Counted from the first letter of the stretch, positions 8,194 through 17,468 are shown. The stretch: DNA of 64,000 bases from an uncultured Devosia sp. (GCF_963517015.1 NZ_CAUQDV010000001.1:936001-1000000); one strand, 5' to 3'. Program-made: numbers and translations. The notes: generated from the sequence alone by a model not told the origin.

Positions 8194-8729
8194 TTGACGG
8201 TCCTTAGATGGGGTTCGGACGGCGTGCCGGTGGCCAGCCGCAGGGCGGCCCGGGCGCGGCCGAGGCGGCTCATCAGCGTGCCGATGGGAATCTGCAAGAT
8301 GTCGGCGGCCTCCTGATAGGGCAGGCCCTCGAGCGCCACGAGCAGGAGGGCTTCCTTCTGCTCGGATGGCAGGGTTTCGATGGCGCGCGCCATTTCGGCC
8401 AGAGCGATATGGCCGGGCTGGGGCGCGGGTGTCGCCATTTCGGGCAGGTCGTCGATATCGACCTGGGTGCCCCGGCGCAGCGACGAACGGCGCGCATTGC
8501 GGTGCAGATTGAGCAGGATGGTGAAGAGCCAGGCGCGGACCGGGCCGGTGGGCCGGAACAGGCCGCGCTTGGCGAGGGCACGTTCGAGACAATCCTGAAC
8601 CAGGTCATCGGCCAGATCGACATTGCGCGTCAGCGCGCGGGCATAGCGCCGCAGTGCCGGTACGCAGGATTCCAACTGGTCGAGAAACTGGTCCAAGACT
8701 GCTCTAATTACTGATGGCCCTTCGAGCAT
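8190..8729 (-). CDS. ECF-family RNA polymerase sigma factor
   Basis: The 179-residue protein has sigma region 2 (ALTRNVDLADDLVQDCLERAL) and region 4 (LPSEQKEALLLVALEGLPYQEAADIL followed by IGTLMSRLGRAR), with no other domain, which is the ECF layout. It should direct transcription of a small stress regulon and be held by the coupled anti-sigma factor. The ATG at 8729 has only a weak ribosome site. A TTG about 35 bases downstream, before DQFLDQL, is an alternative. A family B palindrome sits directly upstream. Confidence 0.88.
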   Translation of the reverse strand: MLEGPSVIRAVLDQFLDQLESCVPALRRYARALTRNVDLADDLVQDCLERALAKRGLFRPTGPVRAWLFTILLNLHRNARRSSLRRGTQVDIDDLPEMATPAPQPGHIALAEMARAIETLPSEQKEALLLVALEGLPYQEAADILQIPIGTLMSRLGRARAALRLATGTPSEPHLRTVK

Positions 8730-8795
8730 AGCTCTTCGGGCGTTCGTCTCTAGAAACGGTCCACCGGACCGTTTCTCCCTGCGGGACGAGCCTCA
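8724..8795. repeat. Family B hairpin element, copy B3
   Basis: The perfect 9-bp stem AAACGGTCC-ACC-GGACCGTTT is at 8754-8774, within weaker outer arms (GGGCGTTCGTC and GGGACGAGCC). It lies between the sigma-factor start and the stop of the upstream exported-protein gene. Confidence 0.75.
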
Positions 8796-8796
8796 C

Positions 8797-9195
8797 TTAT
8801 TCTATAGCAAGATGCCAGACGCCACCGACGCCGTCACCCTTGATGTCACCGGCGGCAATATCTTCGTACCAGTAATAAAGCGGCCAGCCCTTGTAGGCCC
8901 ACATGGCGGTGCCGTCGTCGCGGGTGACAACAGTGAAGTCACCGTCAGCGGCAGCGCCGGCGTCGGCCATCAGAGGGGGCCATTTGACGGCGCAATCGCC
9001 GTTGCAGACGCTTTTGCCGTCGCCCTTGGTGTCCTTGTCGAAGGTGTAGAGCGTCATGCCATTGGCATCGGTCAGCACCATCTTACCGCCGATATCGGTG
9101 GACTTGACCGCGCCGCCCATGAAGTCGGTGGCGAAGGCGGGCATGGCAAGAAGGGCCAGTGCGGCGGCACCGGCGAGAAGCGAACGAAACTGCAT
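8797..9195 (-). CDS. Small exported protein with COG4315-type repeats
   Basis: The 132-residue protein begins with a clear Sec signal peptide (MQFRSLLAGAAALALLAMPAFA). The mature part carries two copies of the secreted repeat with spaced Tyr and Asp: GMTLYTFDKDTKGDG then SVCNGDCAVKWPPL, and AMWAYKGWPLYYWYEDIAAGDIKGDG. This is the predicted-lipoprotein COG4315 family. No lipobox cysteine is present, so the protein is probably soluble in the periplasm. Its molecular function is unknown. AGGAGGGA precedes the ATG. It lies upstream of the ECF sigma gene on the same strand. Confidence 0.85.
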   Translation of the reverse strand: MQFRSLLAGAAALALLAMPAFATDFMGGAVKSTDIGGKMVLTDANGMTLYTFDKDTKGDGKSVCNGDCAVKWPPLMADAGAAADGDFTVVTRDDGTAMWAYKGWPLYYWYEDIAAGDIKGDGVGGVWHLAIE

Positions 9196-9371
9196 GGGGA
9201 GTCCCTCCTGTTGCGGGGCCATTGCGCGGCCCTCACAGACACAAACACCGCCCAAGCACGTTTCATCCCGTTGCTTACACAAATTCCTCCACGGCATGGT
9301 TGTGTTTGATTTGCAAAAGTTTTGCGACATGGCATGACTTAGGCAGATGCAAACGACGGGGAGGGTCGGAG

Positions 9372-9977
9372 GTGTCAATTGCCTTGCGCTTTACGCGCAG
9401 TGTCGACGCGTTCAGCCGCTGGGTTGGCCTGATCGCCGTCTGGCTGGTGCTGTTCTCGGCGCTGGTCTGCGCCTTCAACGCCATTTTCCGCTATTCCGTC
9501 GCCGCGATGATCTCGCTGGAGCGCTCCGTGGGCGGCGGGGTGTTTGGCGGCATGGTGTGGATCTACACGCATTACTCGAACGTGCTGTCGGAATCGGTCT
9601 GGTACATGTTCGGCGGCATGGTGATGCTGGGCGGCGCCTGGACGCTCAAGATGAACGAGCATGTGCGGGTCGACCTGCTCTATGGGGCGGTCAGCGAGCG
9701 CGCGCGGACCTGGATTGACCTGTTGGGCGGGCTGTTTTTCCTGATGCCGCTTTGCATCCTGCTGATCTACTTCACCTGGCCGTGGTTTTTGCAGGCCTGG
9801 AACCAGAACATCTATTCCAACGCCGCAGGCGGGCTGCCGCGCTGGCCGGTGCGGCTGATGCTGCCGGTGGGCTTTGCCGTGCTGATGCTGCAGGGGATTG
9901 CCGAGATCATCAAATGCGTGCTGGCACTGACCACCAGTTACGTCCGCGAATTCGCCTATGAGAAGCCCGTGCAATGA
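9372..9977 (+). CDS. TRAP transporter small permease (DctQ-type)
   Basis: The 201-residue membrane protein has four predicted transmembrane helices (about residues 13-38, 70-90, 110-135 and 150-175), the layout of TRAP DctQ subunits. The sequence type is that of the COG4665 (mannitol/chloroaromatic, alpha-keto-acid) subgroup. I chose the GTG at 9372 because GGGGAGGG lies six bases before it and it gives a short cytoplasmic N-terminus. The stop overlaps the start of the large permease by ATGA. Confidence 0.85.
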   Translation: MSIALRFTRSVDAFSRWVGLIAVWLVLFSALVCAFNAIFRYSVAAMISLERSVGGGVFGGMVWIYTHYSNVLSESVWYMFGGMVMLGGAWTLKMNEHVRVDLLYGAVSERARTWIDLLGGLFFLMPLCILLIYFTWPWFLQAWNQNIYSNAAGGLPRWPVRLMLPVGFAVLMLQGIAEIIKCVLALTTSYVREFAYEKPVQ

Positions 9978-11464
9978 TTGATCTCATCCGCGAGAATATG
10001 GCGCCGATCCTGTTCGGAGGGCTCGTCGTCTTCCTGCTGATCGGTTATCCGGCGGCGTTTTCGCTGGCGGCAGTGGGGCTGTTTGGCGGGCTGGCGGCGA
10101 TCGAGCTGGGGCTGATCGGGCCGCAGTTCCTGGGGAACCTGACCTATCAACTCTATGGCGTGCTCAGCAACGAGCTGTTGCTGGCCATTCCCTTTTTCAC
10201 GCTGATGGGGGTGATCCTCGAAAAGAGCGGGCTGGCGGAGGACTTGCTGGAGGGTTTTGGCCAATTGTTCGGCGGGGTGCGCGGAGGGCTATCCTATGCC
10301 GTGATCATCGTCGGCGCGATCCTGGGGGCGATTACCGGAACGGTGGCGGCGTCGGTGATCGCCATGGGGCTGATCTCGCTGCCGGTGATGATGCGCTATG
10401 GCTACAATATCCGCCATGCGACGGGGGTGATCGCGGCCTCGGGCACGATCACCCAGCTCATTCCGCCGTCGCTGGTGCTGATCGTTTTGGCTGATCAGCT
10501 GCAGCGGTCGCCGGGAGAAATGTATATCGGGGCTACCGGGGCATCGATCGTCCAGGTGCTGCTGTTCATGGGCTGGGTGTTCATTCTTTCGATCATCCGC
10601 CCGCAGGATGTGCCGGCACTGCCGCCCGAGGCGCGGACGCTGCGGGGCTGGCCGCTGTGGAAGACCATCATCCGCGGCACTGTGCCGTCGCTGGCGCTGA
10701 TCTTTATCGTGTTGGGGACGATCCTCCTGGGTCTGGTGACGCCGACGGAAGCGGGGGCGATGGGCGTTGTCGGGGCGCTGCTGCTGGCCTGGATCAATGG
10801 GCGGCTGAGCTGGGCGGTGACCTGGGGCGGCATGGTGTCGACCATGCGGCTGACGGCCATGGTGGTTTTCATCCTGCTCGGGGCGCGGGTGTTCACGCTG
10901 GTTTTTCAGGGCGTGGGTGGCGGGCACTGGATAGAGCATCTGCTCTCGAACCTGCCGGGCGGGGTGGTCGGCTTCCTGATCTTCGTCAATATCTTCGTCT
11001 TTATCCTCGCCTTCTTCCTCGACTTCTTCGAAATCGCCTTCATCGTCATCCCGCTGCTGGCGCCGGTGGCCGAGAGCATGGGGATCAACCTCGTGTGGTT
11101 TGGCGTCATGATCTGCGCCAATATGCAGACCAGTTTCATGCATCCGCCGTTCGGCTTTGCGCTGTTTTACCTGCGGGGCATCGTGCCGCGCGACAAGGTC
11201 AAGACGACGGATATCTATATGGGGGCGATCCCATGGCTGGTGCTGCAGCTGATCCTGGTCGGTCTGCTCATCGCCTTTCCGCAGCTGGTGACGTTTTTCC
11301 TCGACGAAGGGCCGGCGGTGGATTTGACCACGGTGGAGATCGTCCTGCCGCCGGTGGGTGGCGGTGAGGTGACGCAGCCGAGCTTTACCGCGCCACCGCC
11401 GCCCAGCTTTGGGACGCCGCCCGCGCCGAGTTTTGAGACACCTCCGGCGCCAAGTTTTAATTGA
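9974..11464 (+). CDS. TRAP transporter large permease (DctM-type) with proline-rich tail
   Basis: The 496-residue protein is a DctM-type permease with about 12 hydrophobic segments. It is the main transport subunit for a Na+-driven TRAP system, probably of the COG4664 subgroup. Translation is coupled to the small subunit (ATGA at 9974-9977). After the last helix the protein continues with a tail of about 40 residues holding four Pro-Ser-Phe units (QPSF, PPSF, APSF, APSF) in a proline-rich context. I do not know this tail as standard for DctM. The matching binding protein is encoded convergently, beyond a DUF559 gene. Confidence 0.9.
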   Translation: MIDLIRENMAPILFGGLVVFLLIGYPAAFSLAAVGLFGGLAAIELGLIGPQFLGNLTYQLYGVLSNELLLAIPFFTLMGVILEKSGLAEDLLEGFGQLFGGVRGGLSYAVIIVGAILGAITGTVAASVIAMGLISLPVMMRYGYNIRHATGVIAASGTITQLIPPSLVLIVLADQLQRSPGEMYIGATGASIVQVLLFMGWVFILSIIRPQDVPALPPEARTLRGWPLWKTIIRGTVPSLALIFIVLGTILLGLVTPTEAGAMGVVGALLLAWINGRLSWAVTWGGMVSTMRLTAMVVFILLGARVFTLVFQGVGGGHWIEHLLSNLPGGVVGFLIFVNIFVFILAFFLDFFEIAFIVIPLLAPVAESMGINLVWFGVMICANMQTSFMHPPFGFALFYLRGIVPRDKVKTTDIYMGAIPWLVLQLILVGLLIAFPQLVTFFLDEGPAVDLTTVEIVLPPVGGGEVTQPSFTAPPPPSFGTPPAPSFETPPAPSFN

Positions 11465-11480
11465 GGCAGCAGCTGGGGTT

Positions 11481-11534
11481 CCTCTCCCGCTTGCGGGGGA
11501 GGGGGACCACGCGTAGCGTGGTGGAGGGGGGAGC
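11481..11534. repeat. Left palindrome flanking the DUF559 gene
   Basis: The unit is CTCTCCCGCTTGCGGGGGAGG, then the hairpin ACCACGC-GTA-GCGTGGT (11506-11522), then GGAGGGGGGAGC. An inverted copy lies at 11882-11936, directly downstream of the DUF559 start-to-end interval. Confidence 0.8.
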
Positions 11535-11552
11535 AACGGCACGGAGGGGCAA

Positions 11553-11948
11553 GTGCGGTCGCCGGATTTCATACGTGAGAGGGCGAAGACGGCCCGACGC
11601 GGAATGACTGGACCAGAGCGTGTGCTGTGGGCCCTGCTCCGACGCAATCAAAGAGGATTGCACTTCCGCCGTCAGCACCCAATTGGCCCGTTCATCCTAG
11701 ACTTCTATTGCGCGACCGCGAGGCTTTGCGTCGAGATTGATGGACCATCGCATGACGACCGCGCTGATTATGACCAGCGTCGGACGGCGTGGCTTGGTCG
11801 GGAGGGTATTCGTGTGCTGCGTTTCACCGTGGATGAAGTGGAGCTTCGGTCGGCGGTTGTCCTGGATGCGATTGTGCAAGCGGCTCCCCCCTTCCACCGC
11901 CTGACGGCGGTTCCCCTCCCCCGCAGGCGGGGGAGGATTCCTGACTGA
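11553..11948 (+). CDS. DUF559 / Vsr-like endonuclease-domain protein
   Basis: The 131-residue protein has a DUF559 domain of the PD-(D/E)XK-like fold. It contains FIRERAKTARRGMT, ERVLWALLR, FRRQHPIGPFILDFYC (putative catalytic Asp), CVEIDGPSHD (putative catalytic Glu) and GIRVLRFT. The start is a GTG preceded by GGAGGGG. The last 20 residues or so (from HRLTAVPLP) are encoded by the right-hand flanking palindrome. The gene sits between two inverted copies of that palindrome, and its cellular role is unknown. Confidence 0.8.
   Translation: MRSPDFIRERAKTARRGMTGPERVLWALLRRNQRGLHFRRQHPIGPFILDFYCATARLCVEIDGPSHDDRADYDQRRTAWLGREGIRVLRFTVDEVELRSAVVLDAIVQAAPPFHRLTAVPLPRRRGRIPD
11882..11936. repeat. 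Right palindrome flanking the DUF559 gene (inverted copy)
   Basis: This is the reverse complement type of the unit at 11481-11534. Its inner hairpin is ACCGCC-TGAC-GGCGGT instead of ACCACGC-GTA-GCGTGGT, so the stem sequence changed on both sides. It overlaps the 3' end of the DUF559 reading frame. Confidence 0.8.
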
Positions 11949-11955
11949 TAAACTT

Positions 11956-13245
<1,290 letters not shown>

Positions 13246-13282
13246 CTATGTGGACCCATGGAATTGCCGGGAGGGTGACTGC

Positions 13283-14227
13283 ATGTTCGTGGTGGGTGGA
13301 GAGAGCTTGATTGATCTGGTGCCGGCCAAGCCGGGTCCGGCTGCAGAGCGGCAGCCGGTTGCCGGAGGTTCGCCGTTCAATTGCGCGATTGCGCTCTCCA
13401 AGCTGGGCAACGAAACCGGTTTCCTCTGCCCGATCAGCACGGACAATTATGGCGACATGCTGCTGGGGCCATTGGCCGAGGCGAGCGTGCGGGTGCTGGT
13501 GGAAAAGCGCGTCGATGCGCCGACGACCAAGGCCATCGTGACCTTCAACGGCAAGATGCAGGCGAGCTATCAGTTCGAGCGCGGGGCGGAACGGGCGTTT
13601 ACGCGCGAAAGCCTCGTGGCGGCACTGCCGGGCAGCACAACTGTGTTGCAACTGGGCGGCTTCGTGCCGATCGAGACGGTGGATGCCGAGGCCTGGACGG
13701 GAGTGGCGCAGAAGGCGATCGCCGGTGGTGCCGTGTTGACCATGGATATCAATGTGCGTCCGCTGCTGGTTGATGACGCAGCCGCCTATCGCCGCCAGCT
13801 GTCGGCCCTGCTGGACCTGGCGCATGTCATCAAGCTGTCGGACGAGGACCACGAGTGGCTTGAGCCGGAGATGTCGATCGAGGATCATGCCAGGGCTTTG
13901 CTGGCCAAGCCAAATTGCGAACTGGTGATCGTGACGCTGGGCGAGGAAGGCTCGCTGGCGTTTACGGCGGCGACGCAGGCCAGGGCCGCGATGTTTTCGC
14001 CGCCGGTGTTTGTCGATACGGTGGGCGCCGGCGATAGCCTGATGGCGGGTACGCTGACCTGGCTGGGCGAGCACGGAGCGCTCCGGGCCGGGCGGCTGAG
14101 CACCTTGGGTGCGGATGAGCTTGAGCAGATGCTGCGCTTTGGTGCGGTGGTGGCGGGGATCAATTGCGGCCGCAAGGGCTGCCAGCCGCCAACGCGCCAG
14201 GAAGTGGATGCCGTACTCGGGAAATAA
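13283..14227 (+). CDS. PfkB-family carbohydrate kinase (fructokinase-like)
   Basis: The 314-residue protein is a ribokinase/PfkB-type sugar kinase. It has the N-terminal GGESLIDLVP, the sugar-binding GGSPFNCAIALSKLG, and the C-terminal signature DTVGAGDSLMAG with the catalytic aspartate. PfkB fructokinases have this length and pattern, so fructose phosphorylation is the best guess. GGGAGGG lies upstream of the ATG at 13283. A longer frame from 13250 lacks a better ribosome site. It is divergent from the TRAP receptor gene. Confidence 0.85.
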   Translation: MFVVGGESLIDLVPAKPGPAAERQPVAGGSPFNCAIALSKLGNETGFLCPISTDNYGDMLLGPLAEASVRVLVEKRVDAPTTKAIVTFNGKMQASYQFERGAERAFTRESLVAALPGSTTVLQLGGFVPIETVDAEAWTGVAQKAIAGGAVLTMDINVRPLLVDDAAAYRRQLSALLDLAHVIKLSDEDHEWLEPEMSIEDHARALLAKPNCELVIVTLGEEGSLAFTAATQARAAMFSPPVFVDTVGAGDSLMAGTLTWLGEHGALRAGRLSTLGADELEQMLRFGAVVAGINCGRKGCQPPTRQEVDAVLGK

Positions 14228-14314
14228 TCCCGGCTCGGAATCTAACATTTCCGTTAGTTGCCAGTGTTATCGCCGTCTGCTCTCTAGTCCGTGAATGCGG
14301 CAAGGGGTTGAGGA

Positions 14315-15190
14315 ATGCGGCGTGGTCTGGTGATTCTGGGCGTCCTAGCCGTGGCGGCTGTGGGCGCGGGCGTGTATTTCCTCAAGCCGGTCAATGGTCC
14401 GGCTCGTGACCTGACCCTTGTGGGCGATGTGGCGCGCGGCGACTATCTGATGCGGCTGGGTGGATGCGTCGCCTGCCATACCGATGTGGCCAATGGAAAG
14501 GCGTTCCTGTCCGGTGGCGCCGGGCTCGAAACGCAGTTTGGGACCTTCGTGCCTCCCAATATCACGTCGGACCCTGAGGCCGGTATCGGTCGCTGGACCG
14601 TGGCGCAGTTTTCCGACGCCATGAGCAATGGCATGGGGCCGCAGGGCCATCTCTACCCGGCGTTCCCCTATGAAAATTACACGATGATGAGCGACCAGGA
14701 GATCGTCGATCTCTATGCGGCGCTGATGGCGACCGAGTCAGTAAGCGAGCCGGCGGCAGAAAGCCAGGTGCCGTTTCCGTTCAATGTCCGGCTGATGATG
14801 GCGGGCTGGAAGAACCTGTTCTTCAAACCGGAGCGCTTCGTTCCCGAAGAGGGGCGGTCGGAGAGTTACAATCGCGGCAAATATCTGGCGCTGGGACCGG
14901 CGCATTGTGTCGCCTGCCATACGCCGCGCAATGCGCTGGGTGCTCTGGAGTGGGACAAGGCGATGACGGGTTCGCCGGGTGGCACGGGTGGCCGAGCTCC
15001 GGCGATCACGCGGCAGGCTCTGCTGGATGATGGTTATGACGAGGCGACGCTGGCGCAGACGCTGATGGATGGCTTTACGCCCAATTTCGACGTTCTCGGC
15101 GGGCCTATGGGCGAGGTGATCGCGGATTCGACGTCGCTGTGGACGGATGAGGATCGCGCGGCGCTGGCGGAGTATCTGCTGGCGGAGTGA
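14315..15190 (+). CDS. Membrane-anchored dihaem cytochrome c
   Basis: The 291-residue protein has an N-terminal hydrophobic anchor (about residues 4-23) and two c-type haem motifs, CVACH at 51-55 and 197-201. Possible axial methionines lie in later segments. It resembles the cytochrome subunits of membrane alcohol/aldehyde dehydrogenases and related gluconate-type enzymes, which pass electrons to a terminal oxidase. No catalytic partner gene is adjacent. The stop codon directly abuts the convergent parE stop with no spacer. Confidence 0.88.
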   Translation: MRRGLVILGVLAVAAVGAGVYFLKPVNGPARDLTLVGDVARGDYLMRLGGCVACHTDVANGKAFLSGGAGLETQFGTFVPPNITSDPEAGIGRWTVAQFSDAMSNGMGPQGHLYPAFPYENYTMMSDQEIVDLYAALMATESVSEPAAESQVPFPFNVRLMMAGWKNLFFKPERFVPEEGRSESYNRGKYLALGPAHCVACHTPRNALGALEWDKAMTGSPGGTGGRAPAITRQALLDDGYDEATLAQTLMDGFTPNFDVLGGPMGEVIADSTSLWTDEDRAALAEYLLAE

Positions 15191-15487
15191 TTATTCGGTC
15201 AGGATTTCGTTGCTTGCATCTCGTGCCGAATGGAGCACGCGGATAATTTCCACGACACCGGGGCTGATGCGATAAAGCACATTGTAGTGCTCCACGGGAT
15301 AGAGACGAAGGCCATTGAGATCAGCTCTCAAATGGCCTGCTTCAGGGTATTCGGCGAGCAGATGATACGCTTCAAAAAAGCGATCCAACTGATTGTCGGC
15401 TGCGGCGACGTTTTGAGCCGCGATGAAAATCCAAATGTTGAAATGGTCCTGCTTGGCGAGCCGGGTCCGACGGATTTTAAGCGGCAT
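15191..15487 (-). CDS. parE: ParE/RelE-family toxin
   Basis: The 98-residue basic protein has the type II toxin fold signature: LAKQDHFNIWIFIA near the N-terminus, the central LAEYPEAGHLR, then YNVLYRI and IIRVLHSARD at the C-terminus. The pattern is closest to ParE, a gyrase poison. Its start overlaps the antitoxin gene by 11 bases (15477-15487), the usual toxin-after-antitoxin order. Confidence 0.87.
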   Translation of the reverse strand: MPLKIRRTRLAKQDHFNIWIFIAAQNVAAADNQLDRFFEAYHLLAEYPEAGHLRADLNGLRLYPVEHYNVLYRISPGVVEIIRVLHSARDASNEILTE

Positions 15488-15749
15488 TGCTCTTGTTCCG
15501 TTCAGCGAGAATGCGGCGGCCCTCCCGCTTGATGTCTTCGTCGTCCGTGTAATCCTCGAAGCCGCTGTCGATGCCGTCCTGGATGGCTTTCTTGAGCTCG
15601 TTGAGCTTCCATTCGCGCAGGGCTTCGCGTTCTTCCATCAGGCGCATGCCGTCGCGGAGGACTTCGCTGACACTGGCGTAACGGCCAGAGGCGACGAGCT
15701 TTTTGGCGAAGGCTTCGTAGTGATCGCCGAGAGAATAGCTGGATGGCAT
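15477..15749 (-). CDS. parD: ParD-like antitoxin
   Basis: The 90-residue protein has a ribbon-helix-helix N-terminus (YSLGDHYEAFAKKLVASGRYASVSEVLRDGMRLME), the hallmark of ParD antitoxins. An acidic C-terminal tail should bind the toxin. I chose the ATG at 15749, behind GGAG. An upstream in-frame start lacks a ribosome site. The antitoxin is expected to repress its own promoter. Confidence 0.87.
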   Translation of the reverse strand: MPSSYSLGDHYEAFAKKLVASGRYASVSEVLRDGMRLMEEREALREWKLNELKKAIQDGIDSGFEDYTDDEDIKREGRRILAERNKSNAA

Positions 15750-15878
15750 GGTCAGGCACTCCGTTTGTAGCAATTTATGATAGGATCGGAGGGTTAAGCG
15801 CGCAAGGTGGCCGGTAGTTCCCCTTGCATGCCCTCCGTTTGCCCGTAAGTATTGTTCCCGATGGCGGGGGGTGTGCCG

Positions 15879-16325
15879 ATGGGTGGATCAGACGAGGATG
15901 GGCTGAGCGAAGAGCCGCAGCGGGGATTTGCCAATTCGTCAGGTTCGGTCGACGCCTACACGGATATGCAGGCCGTGGTGCTGATGGGCTATCGTTATCG
16001 CTGCGTGCTGACCGGGGCGCAATTCGACAAGCCGGTGCTGCACCTGCATCCCGATCTCGATGTGGTGGCCATCCAGCCGCGGGAGCAGGGTGGGCCGCTG
16101 GCACTGGCTAATTTCCTGCCGATGCTGAGCTCCCTGAGTGGGCCGTTCAATCATGGGGTGATCACGATCGAGGATGACTATCGCATCCATGTGCCACAGC
16201 CGGACCTGCTGGAGCGGAAACTGCGTGACGTCTTGCGGGCGAGCCTTGCGTTGCCGGAGGATGCGCTGTTTCGCCCGGGCAGAGAGTTTCTAGCCTATCA
16301 TCGACGCTATGCGCTGGGGCGGTGA
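15879..16325 (+). CDS. HNH-endonuclease-like protein with degraded active site
   Basis: The 148-residue protein is not a standard annotated family. The stretch YRYRCVLTGAQ, DVVAIQPREQGGPLALANFLPM and FNHGVITIEDDYRI follows the layout of HNH endonucleases of the YRCAVTG / AAHI-P-GG / L-HRLFDRG / IDDDYRI kind. However, the catalytic histidine position reads AIQP instead of AHI-P, and the HRLFDRG motif is replaced by SGPFNHG. It is probably a catalytically inactive descendant. The ATG at 15879 has GGGGGT upstream; ATG 15861 and TTG 15852 are alternatives. It is flanked by parD and eda. Confidence 0.65.
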   Translation: MGGSDEDGLSEEPQRGFANSSGSVDAYTDMQAVVLMGYRYRCVLTGAQFDKPVLHLHPDLDVVAIQPREQGGPLALANFLPMLSSLSGPFNHGVITIEDDYRIHVPQPDLLERKLRDVLRASLALPEDALFRPGREFLAYHRRYALGR

Positions 16326-16392
16326 TTTTCCGGTTGCGGTTGGCCGGGCTTGGTCCTAACCCTTTGACCCGATGCATTGACGAGGTTTGACC

Positions 16393-17028
16393 ATGCCGCA
16401 AGACGCCGCCGCCATTCGCTCCATCCTTTCGTTGGCCCCGGTCGTGCCGGTGATCATTCTCGATGATGTTTCGCAGGCACGGCCCTTGGCCGAGGCGCTG
16501 GTGGCCGGGGGACTGCCGATTCTCGAAGTGACACTGCGGACGCCCAATGCGCTCAAGGTCATGGAAGAAATGGCCAAGGTGAATGGTGCCATCGTTGGCT
16601 CGGGCACGGTGCGGACGCCGCTGCATATGAAGCAGTCCGTGGATGCCGGCTGCCGCTTCATGGTGTCGCCGGGAATTTCGCCGCGCATCCTCGATGCGGC
16701 CGATGATATCGGCATTCCGCTGTTGCCGGGTATTGCGACGCCCAGCGAAGCGATGACGGCGGCAGAGCGTGGCTACAGTTTCCTCAAGTTCTTTCCGGCC
16801 GAAGCTAATGGTGGCGCGCCGGTGCTGAAGGCCTTCGCCTCGCCGCTGCCCGATATCACCTTCTGCCCGACGGGCGGGATCGATCCGGCCAAGGCCAAGG
16901 TTTATCTCGGCCTGCCCAATGTGATCTGCGTGGGCGGATCATGGATCATGCCCGCCGATGCAATTGCGAGCGGGGACTGGGGCAAGATCGAAGCGCTGGC
17001 GCGCGAGGCTGCCGCGCTGCGCGGCTAG
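16393..17028 (+). CDS. eda: 2-dehydro-3-deoxy-6-phosphogluconate (KDPG) aldolase
   Basis: The 211-residue protein is a class I KDPG/KHG aldolase that splits KDPG to pyruvate and glyceraldehyde 3-phosphate in the Entner-Doudoroff pathway. Visible motifs are VPVIILDD, LEVTLRTPNAL with the active-site glutamate, VGSGTV, FMVSPG, LPGIATPSE, FLKFFPAE with the Schiff-base lysine, and CPTGGI. GAGGTTTGACC precedes the ATG at 16393. It is followed after five bases by a modE-like gene, so the two are probably cotranscribed. Confidence 0.92.
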   Translation: MPQDAAAIRSILSLAPVVPVIILDDVSQARPLAEALVAGGLPILEVTLRTPNALKVMEEMAKVNGAIVGSGTVRTPLHMKQSVDAGCRFMVSPGISPRILDAADDIGIPLLPGIATPSEAMTAAERGYSFLKFFPAEANGGAPVLKAFASPLPDITFCPTGGIDPAKAKVYLGLPNVICVGGSWIMPADAIASGDWGKIEALAREAAALRG

Positions 17029-17033
17029 GGCAG

Positions 17034-17402
17034 ATGGCCGGCGTTCCCGAGGACGGACTTTCCCATCTCAGAGTGACCCTGAGCGAAAGCGCCTATATCG
17101 GGCCGGGCCGGGCTGACCTGCTGGACCTGATCGACCAGACCGGCTCGATTTCGGGCGCCGGCAAGGCCATGGGCATGAGCTACAAGCGGGCTTGGGGGCT
17201 GGTGCAGGCGCTCAACGCGGGCTTTGGCGTGGCGCTGGTGGACTCCAGCCGGGGCGGGGCGGCACAGGGTGGGGCGCAGTTGACCGAAGCAGGGCGGTTC
17301 GTGCTGACGCAGTATCGCAGCATGCAGGACAAGACGCGGCTAGCGATTGCCGGTGAGGTTGCGGGTTTGCGCGACAGGTTCGATATGTCCGGGCGGAAAT
17401 AA
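17034..17402 (+). CDS. modE: ModE-type molybdate-dependent transcriptional regulator (DNA-binding domain only)
   Basis: The 122-residue protein has a winged-helix domain of the ModE type: RADLLDLIDQTGSISGAGKAMGMSYKRAWGLV, then GGAQLTEAGR. There is no molybdate-binding MOP domain, so it is a short-form regulator. It sits five bases after eda and about 70 bases before modA. ModE proteins usually repress molybdate transport genes when molybdate is plentiful. Whether this short form senses molybdate cannot be read from the sequence. Confidence 0.82.
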   Translation: MAGVPEDGLSHLRVTLSESAYIGPGRADLLDLIDQTGSISGAGKAMGMSYKRAWGLVQALNAGFGVALVDSSRGGAAQGGAQLTEAGRFVLTQYRSMQDKTRLAIAGEVAGLRDRFDMSGRK

Positions 17403-17468
17403 CGCTTGCCTAAAGCCTTGGCGCTGGGCGAGAACCGATGTGGATTTCAAACCCTATCGGAGCTTTCG

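Noticed and set aside
10289..11647. A 452-codon open frame antisense to the TRAP permease
   Set aside because: It is arginine-rich and low in complexity, and runs through an intergenic palindrome. The plus-strand gene is certain.
11481..11936. Possible insertion sequence around the DUF559 gene
   Set aside because: There is no transposase and no clear target duplication. It is reported as a palindrome-flanked gene instead.
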